DNA of 40,005 nt from a virus, in IMG/VR virus record IMGVR_UViG_3300005441_000013, positions 1-40,005 of that record; one strand, 5' to 3'. A program made the translations under genes and the position numbers. Positions 31,089-38,634 of this stretch are shown in pieces (within the stretch, counting starts at the first letter, position 1; each line of letters begins with the position of its first letter). A model generated the notes under the pieces. The model was not told the DNA's origin, ran no database searches, and worked only from the letters and a program-made list of their open reading frames with translations.

Positions 31089-33155
31089 TTACATCACTCC
31101 TGGGGGCGGACCAGGCGGGCGTCCGACGGGAGCACCCCCGCTGCCGGGACCCGCCTGGAATCCGGCAAAGTTCATGGTATTGCTTCCCGGTCCAGCGGGC
31201 AAGCCCGGTCCCTGCCCCGGTGGCAGCATCGGCGGCTGGCCGCCCCCGCTCGGCATCAGGGCCTGCTGCTGCTGGGCCTGCGCTTCCATGGCCCGCTGCT
31301 CCATGTAGAAGTCGAGGAAGGCCATGTACATCGCCTTCATGTCGGGATCGGTCGCACTGTCCGCCCACTGCTTGATCTGCATCGGGATGCGGACTTCCTT
31401 CATCAGCGTCTCGTCGGCCATCATCGCGTCGAAGTCGGCCTCTTCCTGCCACTCCTCGCGCATGCGGTCGTAATCGGTCTGGCCCATGTACTCGGCCGCC
31501 CGCCGCTTGCTCATGATGCCAAGCGGGATGGCGGTGGCGGCGATATTGGCCCACTGCATCGCCTCCTGGACCCGGATCCGGCTCATCGTGACCCGCACCC
31601 GGGGACCGAGATTGTCGATCAGCTCGGGCGTGAGGATCTGGGCCAGCTCCTCCGAGGTCTGCGGGCGGTCGGTGGGGATGAAGAAGTCGGTCTTCTCGCC
31701 ATTGGCGAAGCGGGTGAGATGACCCTCGTTGCGCCAGATGCGGAACATCTTTTCCATGACCCGGGTGCGGCCCGTCTCCAAGGCCCGAATCCAGGGCGTG
31801 ATGTGATCCATGCCAGATTCGGCGGCCACGCTCATCGAGTTGCCGGTGATATTGGACCCCGGTTGCGCGCCGTACATGCCGAGCGGGATCCCGCCCGTCT
31901 GGCGGTCCTGGTTGGCGGCGGCCATGATCGCCTGAAAATCCTGGGCGTTGATCATGGTCGGCACGGCCTGCACCTGCTCGCCCATGCCGATCTCGTTGAC
32001 CTTGCCCCGACGGCGGTCGATGCGGGGCAGGGGCGTGCCAAAGCTGAGGTTGTCGCGGGTCAGGACCAGGGCCGGGTTGGTGGCATCCATCACCGCCGTG
32101 GCGACCCGGGCCATGAAGGCTTCGAGCTGGTCGTGACGCTCGCGCTGGAGGTGAATCGAACTGGTCAGTTTGTGGCCCAGGCCCCAGTCATCGCCGGGAC
32201 CACTGCGCCACCAGTCGCCGCCGCCGCGCAGGGCATCGTCGGTATTGGCGCGGGCGGTATCAGTAAAGAGCGGCTCGCCCGCCGCCCCGCCCTGGATCAC
32301 GAAGGGCACCTCGTAGTAGTTGTGCTCGGCCGGGGCCATCAAGGTGACGCCGCCATGGGTGACCGCCGCCCGCCAGGTGCAATCGGCGTACTCGCAGATT
32401 GTGAGCAGGGTAAGATCATCCGACCCCGCCTGATTCTCCAGCTTGGATCGCTCGGCCCTGGTCGGTTCGCCCCATTCCTGGTAGGCATCGGCCGCCGTCA
32501 TCCGCAGCATGCGGTAGACCTTCTTCGGACCCCTGAGCGAGTTCCCGACCGGGTAGATCGAGGCGGGATCGACGGGACGGACATCGAAGGGGAAGTCGGG
32601 ATCATCGAGGTCGCACAAGATCCGCCAGGCGATGCGGCCGTAACTGGTGATGATCTTGCTCTCGGCCATCTCCAGCGGCATGTCGCCGGTATTGGCCCAG
32701 CGGTAGATCATCTCGGCCCGGAACAGCTTGGCGGCGTCCTCCATGGCCTGCGCCCCGGTCCGCAGCGACCGCTGGAGGGTGTCCTTGACGTAGCCCTCAT
32801 CCATCGAGGCGAGGATCGCGCAGAGCAGGTTCCAGTCATCGACCAGGTCGGAGCTGACCCACTGGTCCTGGTCGCCCAGCTCGCGGGCGACCAGATCGGA
32901 CGGGAAAACGCCGATCACATCGAAGCGAAGGCGGCGGATGGTATCCATCATCGTCGCCACCATCCCGGCGTGCATCTGCTCGGCCTGGGTGGCATTGGTC
33001 CAGATTTGTTGTGCGGTCGGCTTCTTTTCCTTTTTATAGCCGGGCGGAATCAGGGGTTTGAACTCGGGATCGTCGTCGAGGAGGGAGAGCATGAGGTCGA
33101 TGTTCAGCATCGGGGGCGGCGTCTGATCGGGCATGGCGGGGGCGAAGGGCAGCAT
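31089..33155 (-). CDS. Portal protein, 688 aa
   Basis: The gene lies one small gene downstream of the terminase large subunit, the usual place of the portal. It has the long alpha/beta pattern of portals: an N-terminal helical region with TDMM-type helices (MVATMMDTIRRLRFDVIG), a middle beta wing (YPVGNSLRGPKKVYRMLRM) and the stem helix region (SMSVAAESGMDHITPWIRAL). A C-terminal clip and Met/Gln-rich crown (RAMEAQAQQQQALMP) follow, and then a Gly/Pro-rich tail. At 688 residues it is in the size range of large podovirus-type portals. ATG at 33155 overlaps the previous stop by one base. Confidence 0.75.
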   Translation of the reverse strand: MLPFAPAMPDQTPPPMLNIDLMLSLLDDDPEFKPLIPPGYKKEKKPTAQQIWTNATQAEQMHAGMVATMMDTIRRLRFDVIGVFPSDLVARELGDQDQWVSSDLVDDWNLLCAILASMDEGYVKDTLQRSLRTGAQAMEDAAKLFRAEMIYRWANTGDMPLEMAESKIITSYGRIAWRILCDLDDPDFPFDVRPVDPASIYPVGNSLRGPKKVYRMLRMTAADAYQEWGEPTRAERSKLENQAGSDDLTLLTICEYADCTWRAAVTHGGVTLMAPAEHNYYEVPFVIQGGAAGEPLFTDTARANTDDALRGGGDWWRSGPGDDWGLGHKLTSSIHLQRERHDQLEAFMARVATAVMDATNPALVLTRDNLSFGTPLPRIDRRRGKVNEIGMGEQVQAVPTMINAQDFQAIMAAANQDRQTGGIPLGMYGAQPGSNITGNSMSVAAESGMDHITPWIRALETGRTRVMEKMFRIWRNEGHLTRFANGEKTDFFIPTDRPQTSEELAQILTPELIDNLGPRVRVTMSRIRVQEAMQWANIAATAIPLGIMSKRRAAEYMGQTDYDRMREEWQEEADFDAMMADETLMKEVRIPMQIKQWADSATDPDMKAMYMAFLDFYMEQRAMEAQAQQQQALMPSGGGQPPMLPPGQGPGLPAGPGSNTMNFAGFQAGPGSGGAPVGRPPGPPPGVM

Positions 33156-33352
33156 CAGTCCAGCAGCTCCACGATGGCGGAGGGATAGAAGTGGGCCACG
33201 CTCGTCATGGTAATCGCCACGCCATTGACTCGGATCAGGTCGTAGTCATCAAGCGTCGTGTCTGCCCGCGCCAACGTGTAGAAGGCATGGACATCCTCAA
33301 TCGTTTCAAGGCGAACGTCGTAGCGGTAGACCATGGCACGTCTGGCGGTCAT
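33155..33352 (-). CDS. Hypothetical protein between terminase and portal, 65 aa
   Basis: It starts in a one-base overlap with the terminase stop and ends in one with the portal start. It is an acidic beta-rich protein (MVYRYDVRLETIEDVHAFYTLA, then VNGVAITMTSVAHFYPS). No motif is recognised. The tight coupling suggests it is truly translated, perhaps as a packaging accessory. Confidence 0.55.
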   Translation of the reverse strand: MTARRAMVYRYDVRLETIEDVHAFYTLARADTTLDDYDLIRVNGVAITMTSVAHFYPSAIVELLD

Positions 33353-35148
33353 CAGGCAATCTCCCGCAGGTGGCGGCCGCGCCCGAAGCGGGGACCGGAG
33401 GCGATCTCGATCTCGGCGGCTTCCTTCATATGGGCCTCGCGGGCCAGGGCGTCCTGGGTCAGGTAATCCTTCATCTGGCGATTCACGGCCCAGTACTCCA
33501 GTGCGGAGGTGTAGTGCGTCGTCTTGTCTCGCAGCATACCATGTTCGGGAATCTTTCCTGAGCGGCTCGGCTCGGGCAGGCGGTTGTTCTGCAAGGCCAC
33601 CAATGCCTGGCGCGCCCCGATGCTGTCCCCGAAGCGGAGGCGGGGCATGATCCAGCGCATCGCCTTGCGGCGGCCGACGTGGGTCCGGGCCTGCATGCGG
33701 TAGGCCGCGACCTTGCCGTTGGGCAGGCGGTCGGCATTGACGCGGACGCCGTGATTGCGGCGCCAGACCGAGTACCAGGAATCGGCCGACGCGCCCTGGC
33801 GGTTATCGCCGTAGGTATCGCCGTAATAGATCGGCAGGGTCTTCGCCCCATCGGTGAGGTCGGCCATCCAACTGATGATCTCCTCGTCGTAGGGGGTGTA
33901 CTCCCAATCGCCCATGATCGGCTTGCCGGAGAGATCGACCAGCGATCCGGTGATGATCGGCCCGTAGAAGGCGGCCTCCTGCTTGTTGTTGGTGTAGCCA
34001 CCGAGCACGTCGTACCAGCCGTCGGCCACATTCTGCTGGATCACGACCATCGCGAAGGCGTCCTCGAAGCCGGGGTCGATGCCCACCTCCAACGGGTTGC
34101 CACGAAAGAAGAGGAGTTCGGGGACCGGCATCTTCTCCCGCGCCGTGGGGTAGACGTACTGCGAGGTGGTGAGCGGGTTGCGCATGATCTCGCGCTCCCA
34201 GCCATCGGGGTCGGCGGCGTAGCGGCGTTGCTGGCGGTCGTACCAGTCATCGTCGTGGAGGGGATTCTCCCACCAGTCCATCGTGAACAGGGCCGGGCGG
34301 AACTCCATGTCGATGCCGTGGCTGAGGTTGTAGAAATCGTCGCCCTGGTCCATCGACTCGGTCGAGACCAGAAAGCGGTGATCGGCCACATCGGTCAACC
34401 CGGTCCAGACATCGAGCAGGCCCGGGATCTGGGCGGCCTCGTCGGGGAATGCCACGGTAGCGCGGTCGCCGCGCCCGGACTTGCTGGTGGTCGACTCGCC
34501 CGAGATGGTGTTGCCATTCTCGGGGTTGTGGAAAAAGAGCTTCATGCGGTGGCGGGAGGCGGAAAATCCCCGGGGCCGGAGGAAGCTGGGCAAGTACTTG
34601 AGGACCTGGTCCATCTTCCAGAAGAGGGCGCGGGGCTTGCGGGAGTCGACGTACTCCTCCTTCCACGACATGCACAGCGCCTGGAAGTTGGGCGTGAAGA
34701 GCCAGTCCGCGAGGATGCAGTAGGCAATGGTCCACGACGCGCCCATGTCGCGAGACTTGCTGACCACGGCATCGGCGTTCTCATCCTGCTGGGTCTTGAC
34801 CCAGTCGTAAAAGCGGACGAGCTGGGCCTGGCGCTCGAAGGGGATCCAGGGAATGTAGCCGCCACGGCGGCCGTGGGCGCGGGGTTCGAAGAGGTAGCCG
34901 TAGACGGTCATCAGATAGAGCTTGTCCATCTGGCATTTGCGGCGCTCGATCTCCTCGAACTCGCGGTAATCGCGGACCCGCTGCAAGGTGTCGACGCGGT
35001 ACTGGAGAATACGCACGGACCACTCGTGCCACGCCTGGCGCTTGGCGACGCGGTCGGGATCGTCGGGTCCACTGGGGTCCGGGGGAATGGTCGCTAAGGC
35101 AGGCGGCAGGCCGAGGATGACGACGGGATCGCGGGTGTCACTGCTCAC
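33352..35148 (-). CDS. terL: Terminase large subunit, 598 aa
   Basis: The ATPase motifs are visible: a Walker-A variant KSRDMGAS at 131-138, of the type seen in phage terminases, Walker B TVAFPDEAA at 231-239 with Asp236-Glu237, and the coupling-type motif FLVSTES near 261. The C-terminal RNase-H-like nuclease is indicated by VGIDPGFEDAF near 350 and YYGDTYGDN near 437. The enzyme pumps DNA into the procapsid through the portal and cuts it. GTG at 35148 is chosen because it gives a short overlap (11 bp) with the preceding gene; GTG at 35190 is possible. The ribosome binding site is weak for both. Confidence 0.85.
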   Translation of the reverse strand: MSSDTRDPVVILGLPPALATIPPDPSGPDDPDRVAKRQAWHEWSVRILQYRVDTLQRVRDYREFEEIERRKCQMDKLYLMTVYGYLFEPRAHGRRGGYIPWIPFERQAQLVRFYDWVKTQQDENADAVVSKSRDMGASWTIAYCILADWLFTPNFQALCMSWKEEYVDSRKPRALFWKMDQVLKYLPSFLRPRGFSASRHRMKLFFHNPENGNTISGESTTSKSGRGDRATVAFPDEAAQIPGLLDVWTGLTDVADHRFLVSTESMDQGDDFYNLSHGIDMEFRPALFTMDWWENPLHDDDWYDRQQRRYAADPDGWEREIMRNPLTTSQYVYPTAREKMPVPELLFFRGNPLEVGIDPGFEDAFAMVVIQQNVADGWYDVLGGYTNNKQEAAFYGPIITGSLVDLSGKPIMGDWEYTPYDEEIISWMADLTDGAKTLPIYYGDTYGDNRQGASADSWYSVWRRNHGVRVNADRLPNGKVAAYRMQARTHVGRRKAMRWIMPRLRFGDSIGARQALVALQNNRLPEPSRSGKIPEHGMLRDKTTHYTSALEYWAVNRQMKDYLTQDALAREAHMKEAAEIEIASGPRFGRGRHLREIA

Positions 35149-35353
35149 GGAATTGTCGGATCGCCTCGCGGATGCGCTCCGCCTCCTCACCTTCGCCGGT
35201 TACGTTCCCGGCCTGGTCGATGGTATAGGAGGTACGGGCACGACCCACGGTAATCTCCTCCAGCCCGGCGACCACACGCAAGGTCGTGCCGCGCACGCCT
35301 CGACTATACAGGTATCTCTCCAGATGTTCCAAATCGAGGGGCTTGCGGTACAT
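35138..35353 (-). CDS. Hypothetical protein upstream of terminase, 71 aa
   Basis: ATG at 35353 gives MYRKPLDLEHLERYLYSRGV followed by an Ig-like beta segment (TTLRVVAGLEEITVGRARTSY) and a helix GEEAERIREAIRQFRE. It lies where a small terminase might be expected, but it is too short and has no helix-turn-helix I can see. It may be an unrecognised packaging accessory. Confidence 0.5.
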   Translation of the reverse strand: MYRKPLDLEHLERYLYSRGVRGTTLRVVAGLEEITVGRARTSYTIDQAGNVTGEGEEAERIREAIRQFREQ

Positions 35354-35459
35354 CGCGCCTCCAATGGGAAGCGGAGCCGGATTCAGCCAGCTCCGCCCCC
35401 AGGATTGGGTTGGGCTGCGCGGTCGGTGGTGCAACGAACCGCCGTGCAGTCGCATCGTA
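35354..35459 (-). other. 106-bp gene-free stretch with a 7-bp stem
   Basis: No convincing gene is seen. GCGGAGC (35371-35377) can pair with GCTCCGC (35390-35396) around a 12-base loop, just upstream of the 35353 start on the minus strand. No T run follows, so I call it neither a terminator nor a riboswitch. Confidence 0.4.
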
Positions 35460-35525
35460 TCAGAAGAGAATGACCAAGACCAGAATGATCAGGATCACGG
35501 CCGCCACGGTGCCAACAGGAATCAT
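35460..35525 (-). CDS. Micro membrane peptide, 21 aa
   Basis: ATG at 35525 has an excellent AGGAGG about 5 bases upstream. The peptide is a single hydrophobic helix (PVGTVAAVILIILVLVILF) with no charged residue. It sits directly behind another single-helix peptide gene. The strong ribosome binding site makes translation believable; its function is unknown (toxin-like, membrane modulator and exclusion peptide are all possible). Confidence 0.5.
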   Translation of the reverse strand: MIPVGTVAAVILIILVLVILF

Positions 35526-35533
35526 GTCTCCTC

Positions 35534-35617
35534 CTAGGTCACGAGCAGAATCACGAGAACGGCCACGATGGATCCGATGATCAGCGTGGCCCAGGCCAGC
35601 GAGTCGTCGCGGGGCAT
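35534..35617 (-). CDS. Micro membrane peptide, 27 aa
   Basis: ATG at 35617 lies 2 bases after the previous stop. The peptide begins MPRDDSLAWATLIIG and continues SIVAVLVILLVT, a polar start and one membrane helix. No strong ribosome binding site is seen, so translation is probably coupled to the gene before it. Together with the 21-residue peptide that follows it forms a pair of single-helix membrane peptides. Confidence 0.45.
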   Translation of the reverse strand: MPRDDSLAWATLIIGSIVAVLVILLVT

Positions 35618-35619
35618 GA

Positions 35620-36282
35620 TCAGACTTCGTAGCGGCGCACGACCGCGTTATGGGCCGTGTCGCGGAGGGCATCGAGATCGGTCAGGTGGACGCAGCGGAT
35701 CGTGATCGGCGGGTTGTCCTTGTACTCCCACTCGTAGAAGCCCTCGTAGACTGTGGTGGTCTGCTTCTTGGCCGATCCCGGCGTGGTCGATCCCTCGCGG
35801 GTGACCGTGACCGCCGCCGTGTCCTCAACCTCGGTACTGGTCAGCTTGGGACCGCGCACCGTGGCACCGCGATCCCGCAGCCACTGGGTAAGGTGTTTCA
35901 GATACTCCTTGATGCCCGTCTCGTCCATGGTGGTGAAATCGGGTTTGATGTCGAAGGCGAACGGCTGCTGGGCTTCCGTCTCCGAGGTGTCGGCCACCAT
36001 GTCAATCGTAAGGGCGTCGGGGTCTTCCGACTCGACCACGGCCTTGAGGTCGGCCTTGGCCTGGGCGATCTTCTTGTCGGATTTGGCCTGGGCCTTGGCC
36101 GCCTTCTGCGTCTCCGCAATCGCGGCCTCGTCGGCGGGCGGGGTGTCGGACATCAGGACCTTCGATGCCTCGTCCTCCTCGGCCTTGGCGATCTCCTCGT
36201 CGCTCATGGTCGTCGGTTCGCTCGGCGTACCGAGATCGTGGGTCGATATCGGATGGGCGGGTGTTTTCTTCTTGTCAGCCAT
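35620..36282 (-). CDS. Charged hypothetical protein, 220 aa
   Basis: The N-terminal half is highly charged and helical (EEIAKAEEDEASKVLMS, KAAKAQAKSDKKIAQAKADL), probably coiled coil or disordered. The C-terminal half has beta character (TVYEGFYEWEYKDNPPITIR) with ADTSETEAQQPFAFDI between them. The gene sits just upstream of the packaging genes, where a small terminase could lie, but no helix-turn-helix is visible. No family is recognised. Confidence 0.5.
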   Translation of the reverse strand: MADKKKTPAHPISTHDLGTPSEPTTMSDEEIAKAEEDEASKVLMSDTPPADEAAIAETQKAAKAQAKSDKKIAQAKADLKAVVESEDPDALTIDMVADTSETEAQQPFAFDIKPDFTTMDETGIKEYLKHLTQWLRDRGATVRGPKLTSTEVEDTAAVTVTREGSTTPGSAKKQTTTVYEGFYEWEYKDNPPITIRCVHLTDLDALRDTAHNAVVRRYEV

Positions 36283-36459
36283 CTATGAAACCTTGTCACT
36301 TGTTCCGGCTGTTCGGCGGTGCCGGACCTTCCGCTTTCGTTTGTGGGCCTTCGGTTTCTCGTCTTCGGGAGTGGACCCGTACTCCTTGGACCAGCGGCGG
36401 GCGATCTCCGGGTGTTTGCTCCACAGAAACCGGCGCTGCTTCTCACTCTTGAACGGCAT
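36283..36459 (-). CDS. Small basic phage protein (MPFKSEKQRRFLW type), 58 aa
   Basis: The start MPFKSEKQRRFLWSKHPEIA is a well-known signature of short basic phage proteins found near packaging and head genes in many genomes. A following WSKEYG and a very basic C-terminal half (KAHKRKRKVRHRRT) support nucleic-acid binding. The stop at 36285-36283 abuts the next gene's ATG at 36282. The exact role is not established to my knowledge. Confidence 0.65.
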   Translation of the reverse strand: MPFKSEKQRRFLWSKHPEIARRWSKEYGSTPEDEKPKAHKRKRKVRHRRTAGTSDKVS

Positions 36460-36468
36460 GGCGCGTCC

Positions 36469-36861
36469 TCAACAGAGGATACGGTACGCGGATACCCACG
36501 TCCCGTAGACGCTACTCCAGCCCCATGTTCGCTGTTGACAGTAGGCCAGGTTGGCGACCCCCGACGCCACGATCTTGTTCGCCCCGACCCCGGACCAGGT
36601 CACGCAGGCATAGACCGTGCCCGCCGTGTTCTGGAGGCAGGATTGCAGCGTGACCGAGCCGCAGCCTTGGGCGCTCATGAACCCCCGGTAGCCGCCGTTG
36701 TTCCAGGCCGGTGCGCCGATGGCGATGGTGCAGGCGGCACTGGCCTGCTCGACCCCGATGGGTTGCGGGAACGTCAGGGAAGTGGTGCCGACCTGAGTGC
36801 CAAGCGCGCCGATGCCAACCACCGAAAGGACGATGGCAATGGCAAGCAGGAATCGTTTCAT
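36469..36861 (-). CDS. Secreted cysteine-containing protein A, 130 aa
   Basis: The N terminus is a classical signal peptide: MKRFLLAIAIVLSVVGIGAL, then a Ser/Ala-rich stretch with a probable cleavage after ASA near residue 42. The mature part has six cysteines (AAC, GCG, SCL, ACV, YCQ and a final LC) suited to disulphides, and is Gly/Trp/Ser-rich. It is the third of three neighbouring genes with MKR starts and signal peptides, and it lies within the late operon. It is probably exported to the cell surface, but its role is unknown. Confidence 0.6.
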   Translation of the reverse strand: MKRFLLAIAIVLSVVGIGALGTQVGTTSLTFPQPIGVEQASAACTIAIGAPAWNNGGYRGFMSAQGCGSVTLQSCLQNTAGTVYACVTWSGVGANKIVASGVANLAYCQQRTWGWSSVYGTWVSAYRILC

Positions 36862-36870
36862 CGCATCCTC

Positions 36871-37311
36871 CTAGTCGATGCCGTAATTACAGTTGGCGAC
36901 CCAGTTCTGGTAGCCGTAGCCCGAGTATTCGGACCCGTCCTCTCCTTTAAAGTAGTACCAGCCGTAGGCCGAGTAGACGGTTCCGAGATTGATGCCGTGG
37001 CACTCGGCCGTGGTGGTCCCGGTGGTGGCCGCGCTATAGACGTCGGTGTCGCAATCCCACCAGGTGCCGTTGATGACGATACAGGCCTGGAGGACGCGCG
37101 AGCCGGGATCACCCGCCGCACAGGAAAAGCCGCCGCTGCCGTAGACGGTGGACTGGCCGCCCGGCCGCCACGCGCCGTTGGACCACGAGGTACAGCCCGC
37201 TTCGGCCATGGCCTGCTGCACCGTCAGCAGGCCGGGTTTCGGTCCCGGCACCACGGAGAGGACCGGGACGAGGGAGAGGACAATCAGGACCGCGATCAGG
37301 ATGCGTTTCAT
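36871..37311 (-). CDS. Secreted cysteine-containing protein B, 146 aa
   Basis: A signal peptide (MKRILIAVLIVLSLVPVLSV) is followed by a probable cleavage near AMAEAG at about 35-39. The mature protein starts with C at 40 and holds about six cysteines in the pattern C...C...C...C...C...C, with many Tyr/Trp/Gly residues (YSAYGWYYFKGEDGSEYSGY). It is the middle gene of a tandem trio. The start at 37311 lies 1 base after the previous stop. Confidence 0.6.
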   Translation of the reverse strand: MKRILIAVLIVLSLVPVLSVVPGPKPGLLTVQQAMAEAGCTSWSNGAWRPGGQSTVYGSGGFSCAAGDPGSRVLQACIVINGTWWDCDTDVYSAATTGTTTAECHGINLGTVYSAYGWYYFKGEDGSEYSGYGYQNWVANCNYGID

Positions 37312-37312
37312 C

Positions 37313-37723
37313 TCAACACCTCGGCAGGTACTTGGTTGGTCCGTACCAGTTCCAGACGAATCCAGATGAACTGGTCAGTTGGACGCGGATATAGGACGGG
37401 TAGGGACCGGCGTACTGGATCTGGCAACTGGGGCTTGACCAGAGGACCTTGTTCGTGCCGGTCGTCGTCCCGGATGCCCGCGATACCCCATCCTGAATGA
37501 TGTAGACCCGCAGGGTGCGGTAGAGGACGGTGCCGCACTCGATCACGCCCTGCCCGATGATGTAGTTCCCGGACGTGCCGAGACTGGTCGAGGTCAGCCA
37601 GCACGAGTCCGCCGCCGCCGACTGGGGTCCCAGCGAGCGCAACGCGGTGGGGCCACCGGTCAGGGCGAATCCGGGCAGGATCACGGCGCATGCAATGGCA
37701 AGCGCAATCAGGATACGTTTCAT
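37313..37723 (-). CDS. Secreted cysteine-containing protein C, 136 aa
   Basis: ATG at 37723 has GGAGG 6 bases upstream; the frame above it is not coding. The signal peptide is MKRILIALAIACAVILPGF, with a probable cleavage near SAAADS (about 37-39). The mature part has Cys at the start, IECG, PSCQ and a C-terminal PRC. It is beta-rich with LYRTLRVYIIQDG, like small exported beta-sandwich proteins. Its signal peptide closely matches that of protein B, which supports duplication. Confidence 0.6.
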   Translation of the reverse strand: MKRILIALAIACAVILPGFALTGGPTALRSLGPQSAAADSCWLTSTSLGTSGNYIIGQGVIECGTVLYRTLRVYIIQDGVSRASGTTTGTNKVLWSSPSCQIQYAGPYPSYIRVQLTSSSGFVWNWYGPTKYLPRC

Positions 37724-37727
37724 GGGA

Positions 37728-37985
37728 TTACCTCCGGTTGGCGCAGCGGTCGAGCCACGCCCCAAATTCGGCCACGGACCACCCGCGCGGGCGGCCCTTC
37801 TCCGCGATCTCGCGACAGATCTCCTCCTCACACTGGTTGCGTTTTGCCGTCTGTTCGGCCATAACGGAGACGAGCAGCACGATGCCGATAATGGCGAGGA
37901 CCCAGAGCGGATTGATCCCGCTCCACATCCCCGGATCGCCCGTGTTCGTCGGATCCGGGGGGTTCGCCTCGTAGCCTGAGATCAT
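37728..37985 (-). CDS. Single-pass membrane protein, 85 aa
   Basis: ATG at 37985 has GGGAGAA about 5 bases upstream. After a polar Pro/Asn-rich start comes one membrane helix (PLWVLAIIGIVLLVSVMA, about 31-48) and a soluble C-terminal part with two or three cysteines (NQCEEEICREIAEKG) and WSVAEFGAWLDRC. It may work with the secreted proteins encoded just after it. Out-of-frame coding overlap with 37828-38076 means one of the two may not be real over that stretch; this gene is the better supported. Confidence 0.5.
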   Translation of the reverse strand: MISGYEANPPDPTNTGDPGMWSGINPLWVLAIIGIVLLVSVMAEQTAKRNQCEEEICREIAEKGRPRGWSVAEFGAWLDRCANRR

Positions 37986-38076
37986 CGTAGTTCTCCCATC
38001 GTGTCCCGTCCCATCGCCACGTTCTGCCGTCATCGCCTTCGCAGTAGAGGGCATCGCCCCAGACGGCGCAATTCAT
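37828..38076 (-). CDS. Doubtful overlapping ORF, 82 aa
   Basis: ATG at 38076 overlaps the previous stop (ATGA) and the first 30 residues (MNCAVWGDALYCEGDDGRTW, then WDGTRWENYDD) look like a real small protein with a WDG-x-RW motif. The later part is Arg/Gly/His-rich and runs over 158 bp of the membrane-protein gene in another frame. Either the real end is misjudged, or the stretches truly overlap. Confidence 0.35.
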   Translation of the reverse strand: MNCAVWGDALYCEGDDGRTWRWDGTRWENYDDLRLRGEPPGSDEHGRSGDVERDQSALGPRHYRHRAARLRYGRTDGKTQPV

Positions 38077-38207
38077 ATCCGGAATCCCGACCAGCGTTTC
38101 TCGCATCGGGTGCATTTCAGACTGAAGAGACACGCAAGACCAGGACATCCCACGATCCGTTCGAACGGCCAGTCGTGGCGACCGATCAGGCAGCGAAGAT
38201 CCTTCAT
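38073..38207 (-). CDS. Small cysteine-rich protein, 44 aa
   Basis: ATG at 38207 overlaps the previous stop by 4 bp (ATGA), and its stop overlaps the next ATG. The protein reads MKDLRCLIGRHDWPFERIVG and then has CPGLAC and CTRC before a basic end, a probable zinc-binding site of the two-knuckle type. It is short but fits the coupled chain exactly. The function is unknown. Confidence 0.5.
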   Translation of the reverse strand: MKDLRCLIGRHDWPFERIVGCPGLACLFSLKCTRCEKRWSGFRI

Positions 38208-38407
38208 GTCGGTTTCTCCACCCTGCGGACCAGTAATCGGTTGCCGCCGAGGGCCTTGACGAAGCGGTAGACGATGTTGTTGCCGACCTGGATCTCATGC
38301 CCTTGCAGGTTCTTGGTCCAGTACTCGGGGTGCTGAACCTCGATAATGGTGAGTCCTTCGCCCCGGTCGACTCGTCGTCCCCGGTTTCCGCTCTCGTCAT
38401 TCCTCAT
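38204..38407 (-). CDS. Hypothetical protein, 67 aa
   Basis: The start at 38407 overlaps the previous stop (ATGA). The N terminus is charged (MRNDESGNRGRRVDRGEG) and the rest is a small beta domain (IEVQHPEYW, VGNNIVYRFVKALGGNRLLV). It has no recognised motif. Confidence 0.5.
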   Translation of the reverse strand: MRNDESGNRGRRVDRGEGLTIIEVQHPEYWTKNLQGHEIQVGNNIVYRFVKALGGNRLLVRRVEKPT

Positions 38408-38634
38408 CGGGTGAGGACCGTGGCCCGTCCGATGGGCGTCTCGACCTCGCGCTGGCCCTCCCAGCCCATCATCTTCCGGGTTTTGGCCCGTAATCGCATG
38501 ACAAAGGGCTCGCCGTGGGGGTTGAGTGAGGCTCCATGGGTCCGCAGGTACTCCAGAAAGCGGTCGGGATCGAGATACTCGGTGCTGAAACTGATCGTAC
38601 CTTCCGGTAATTCGACGGTGTCATACCATTTCAT
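38404..38634 (-). CDS. Hypothetical protein, 76 aa
   Basis: ATG at 38634 gives MKWYDTVELPEGTISFSTEY. It overlaps the upstream gene by 14 bp. The protein has a beta start and a basic C-terminal part with KTRKMMGWEGQREVETPIG. No family is recognised. Confidence 0.5.
   Translation of the reverse strand: MKWYDTVELPEGTISFSTEYLDPDRFLEYLRTHGASLNPHGEPFVMRLRAKTRKMMGWEGQREVETPIGRATVLTR

Noticed and set aside
31719-33188. Long plus-strand open frame (489 codons) opposite the portal gene
   Set aside because: It has the same shadow character: low-complexity composition and no start signal. The portal reading on the minus strand explains the region.
33679-35097. Long plus-strand open frame (472 codons) opposite the terminase gene
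   Set aside because: The terminase motifs are clear on the minus strand, and the plus frame has a typical antisense composition.
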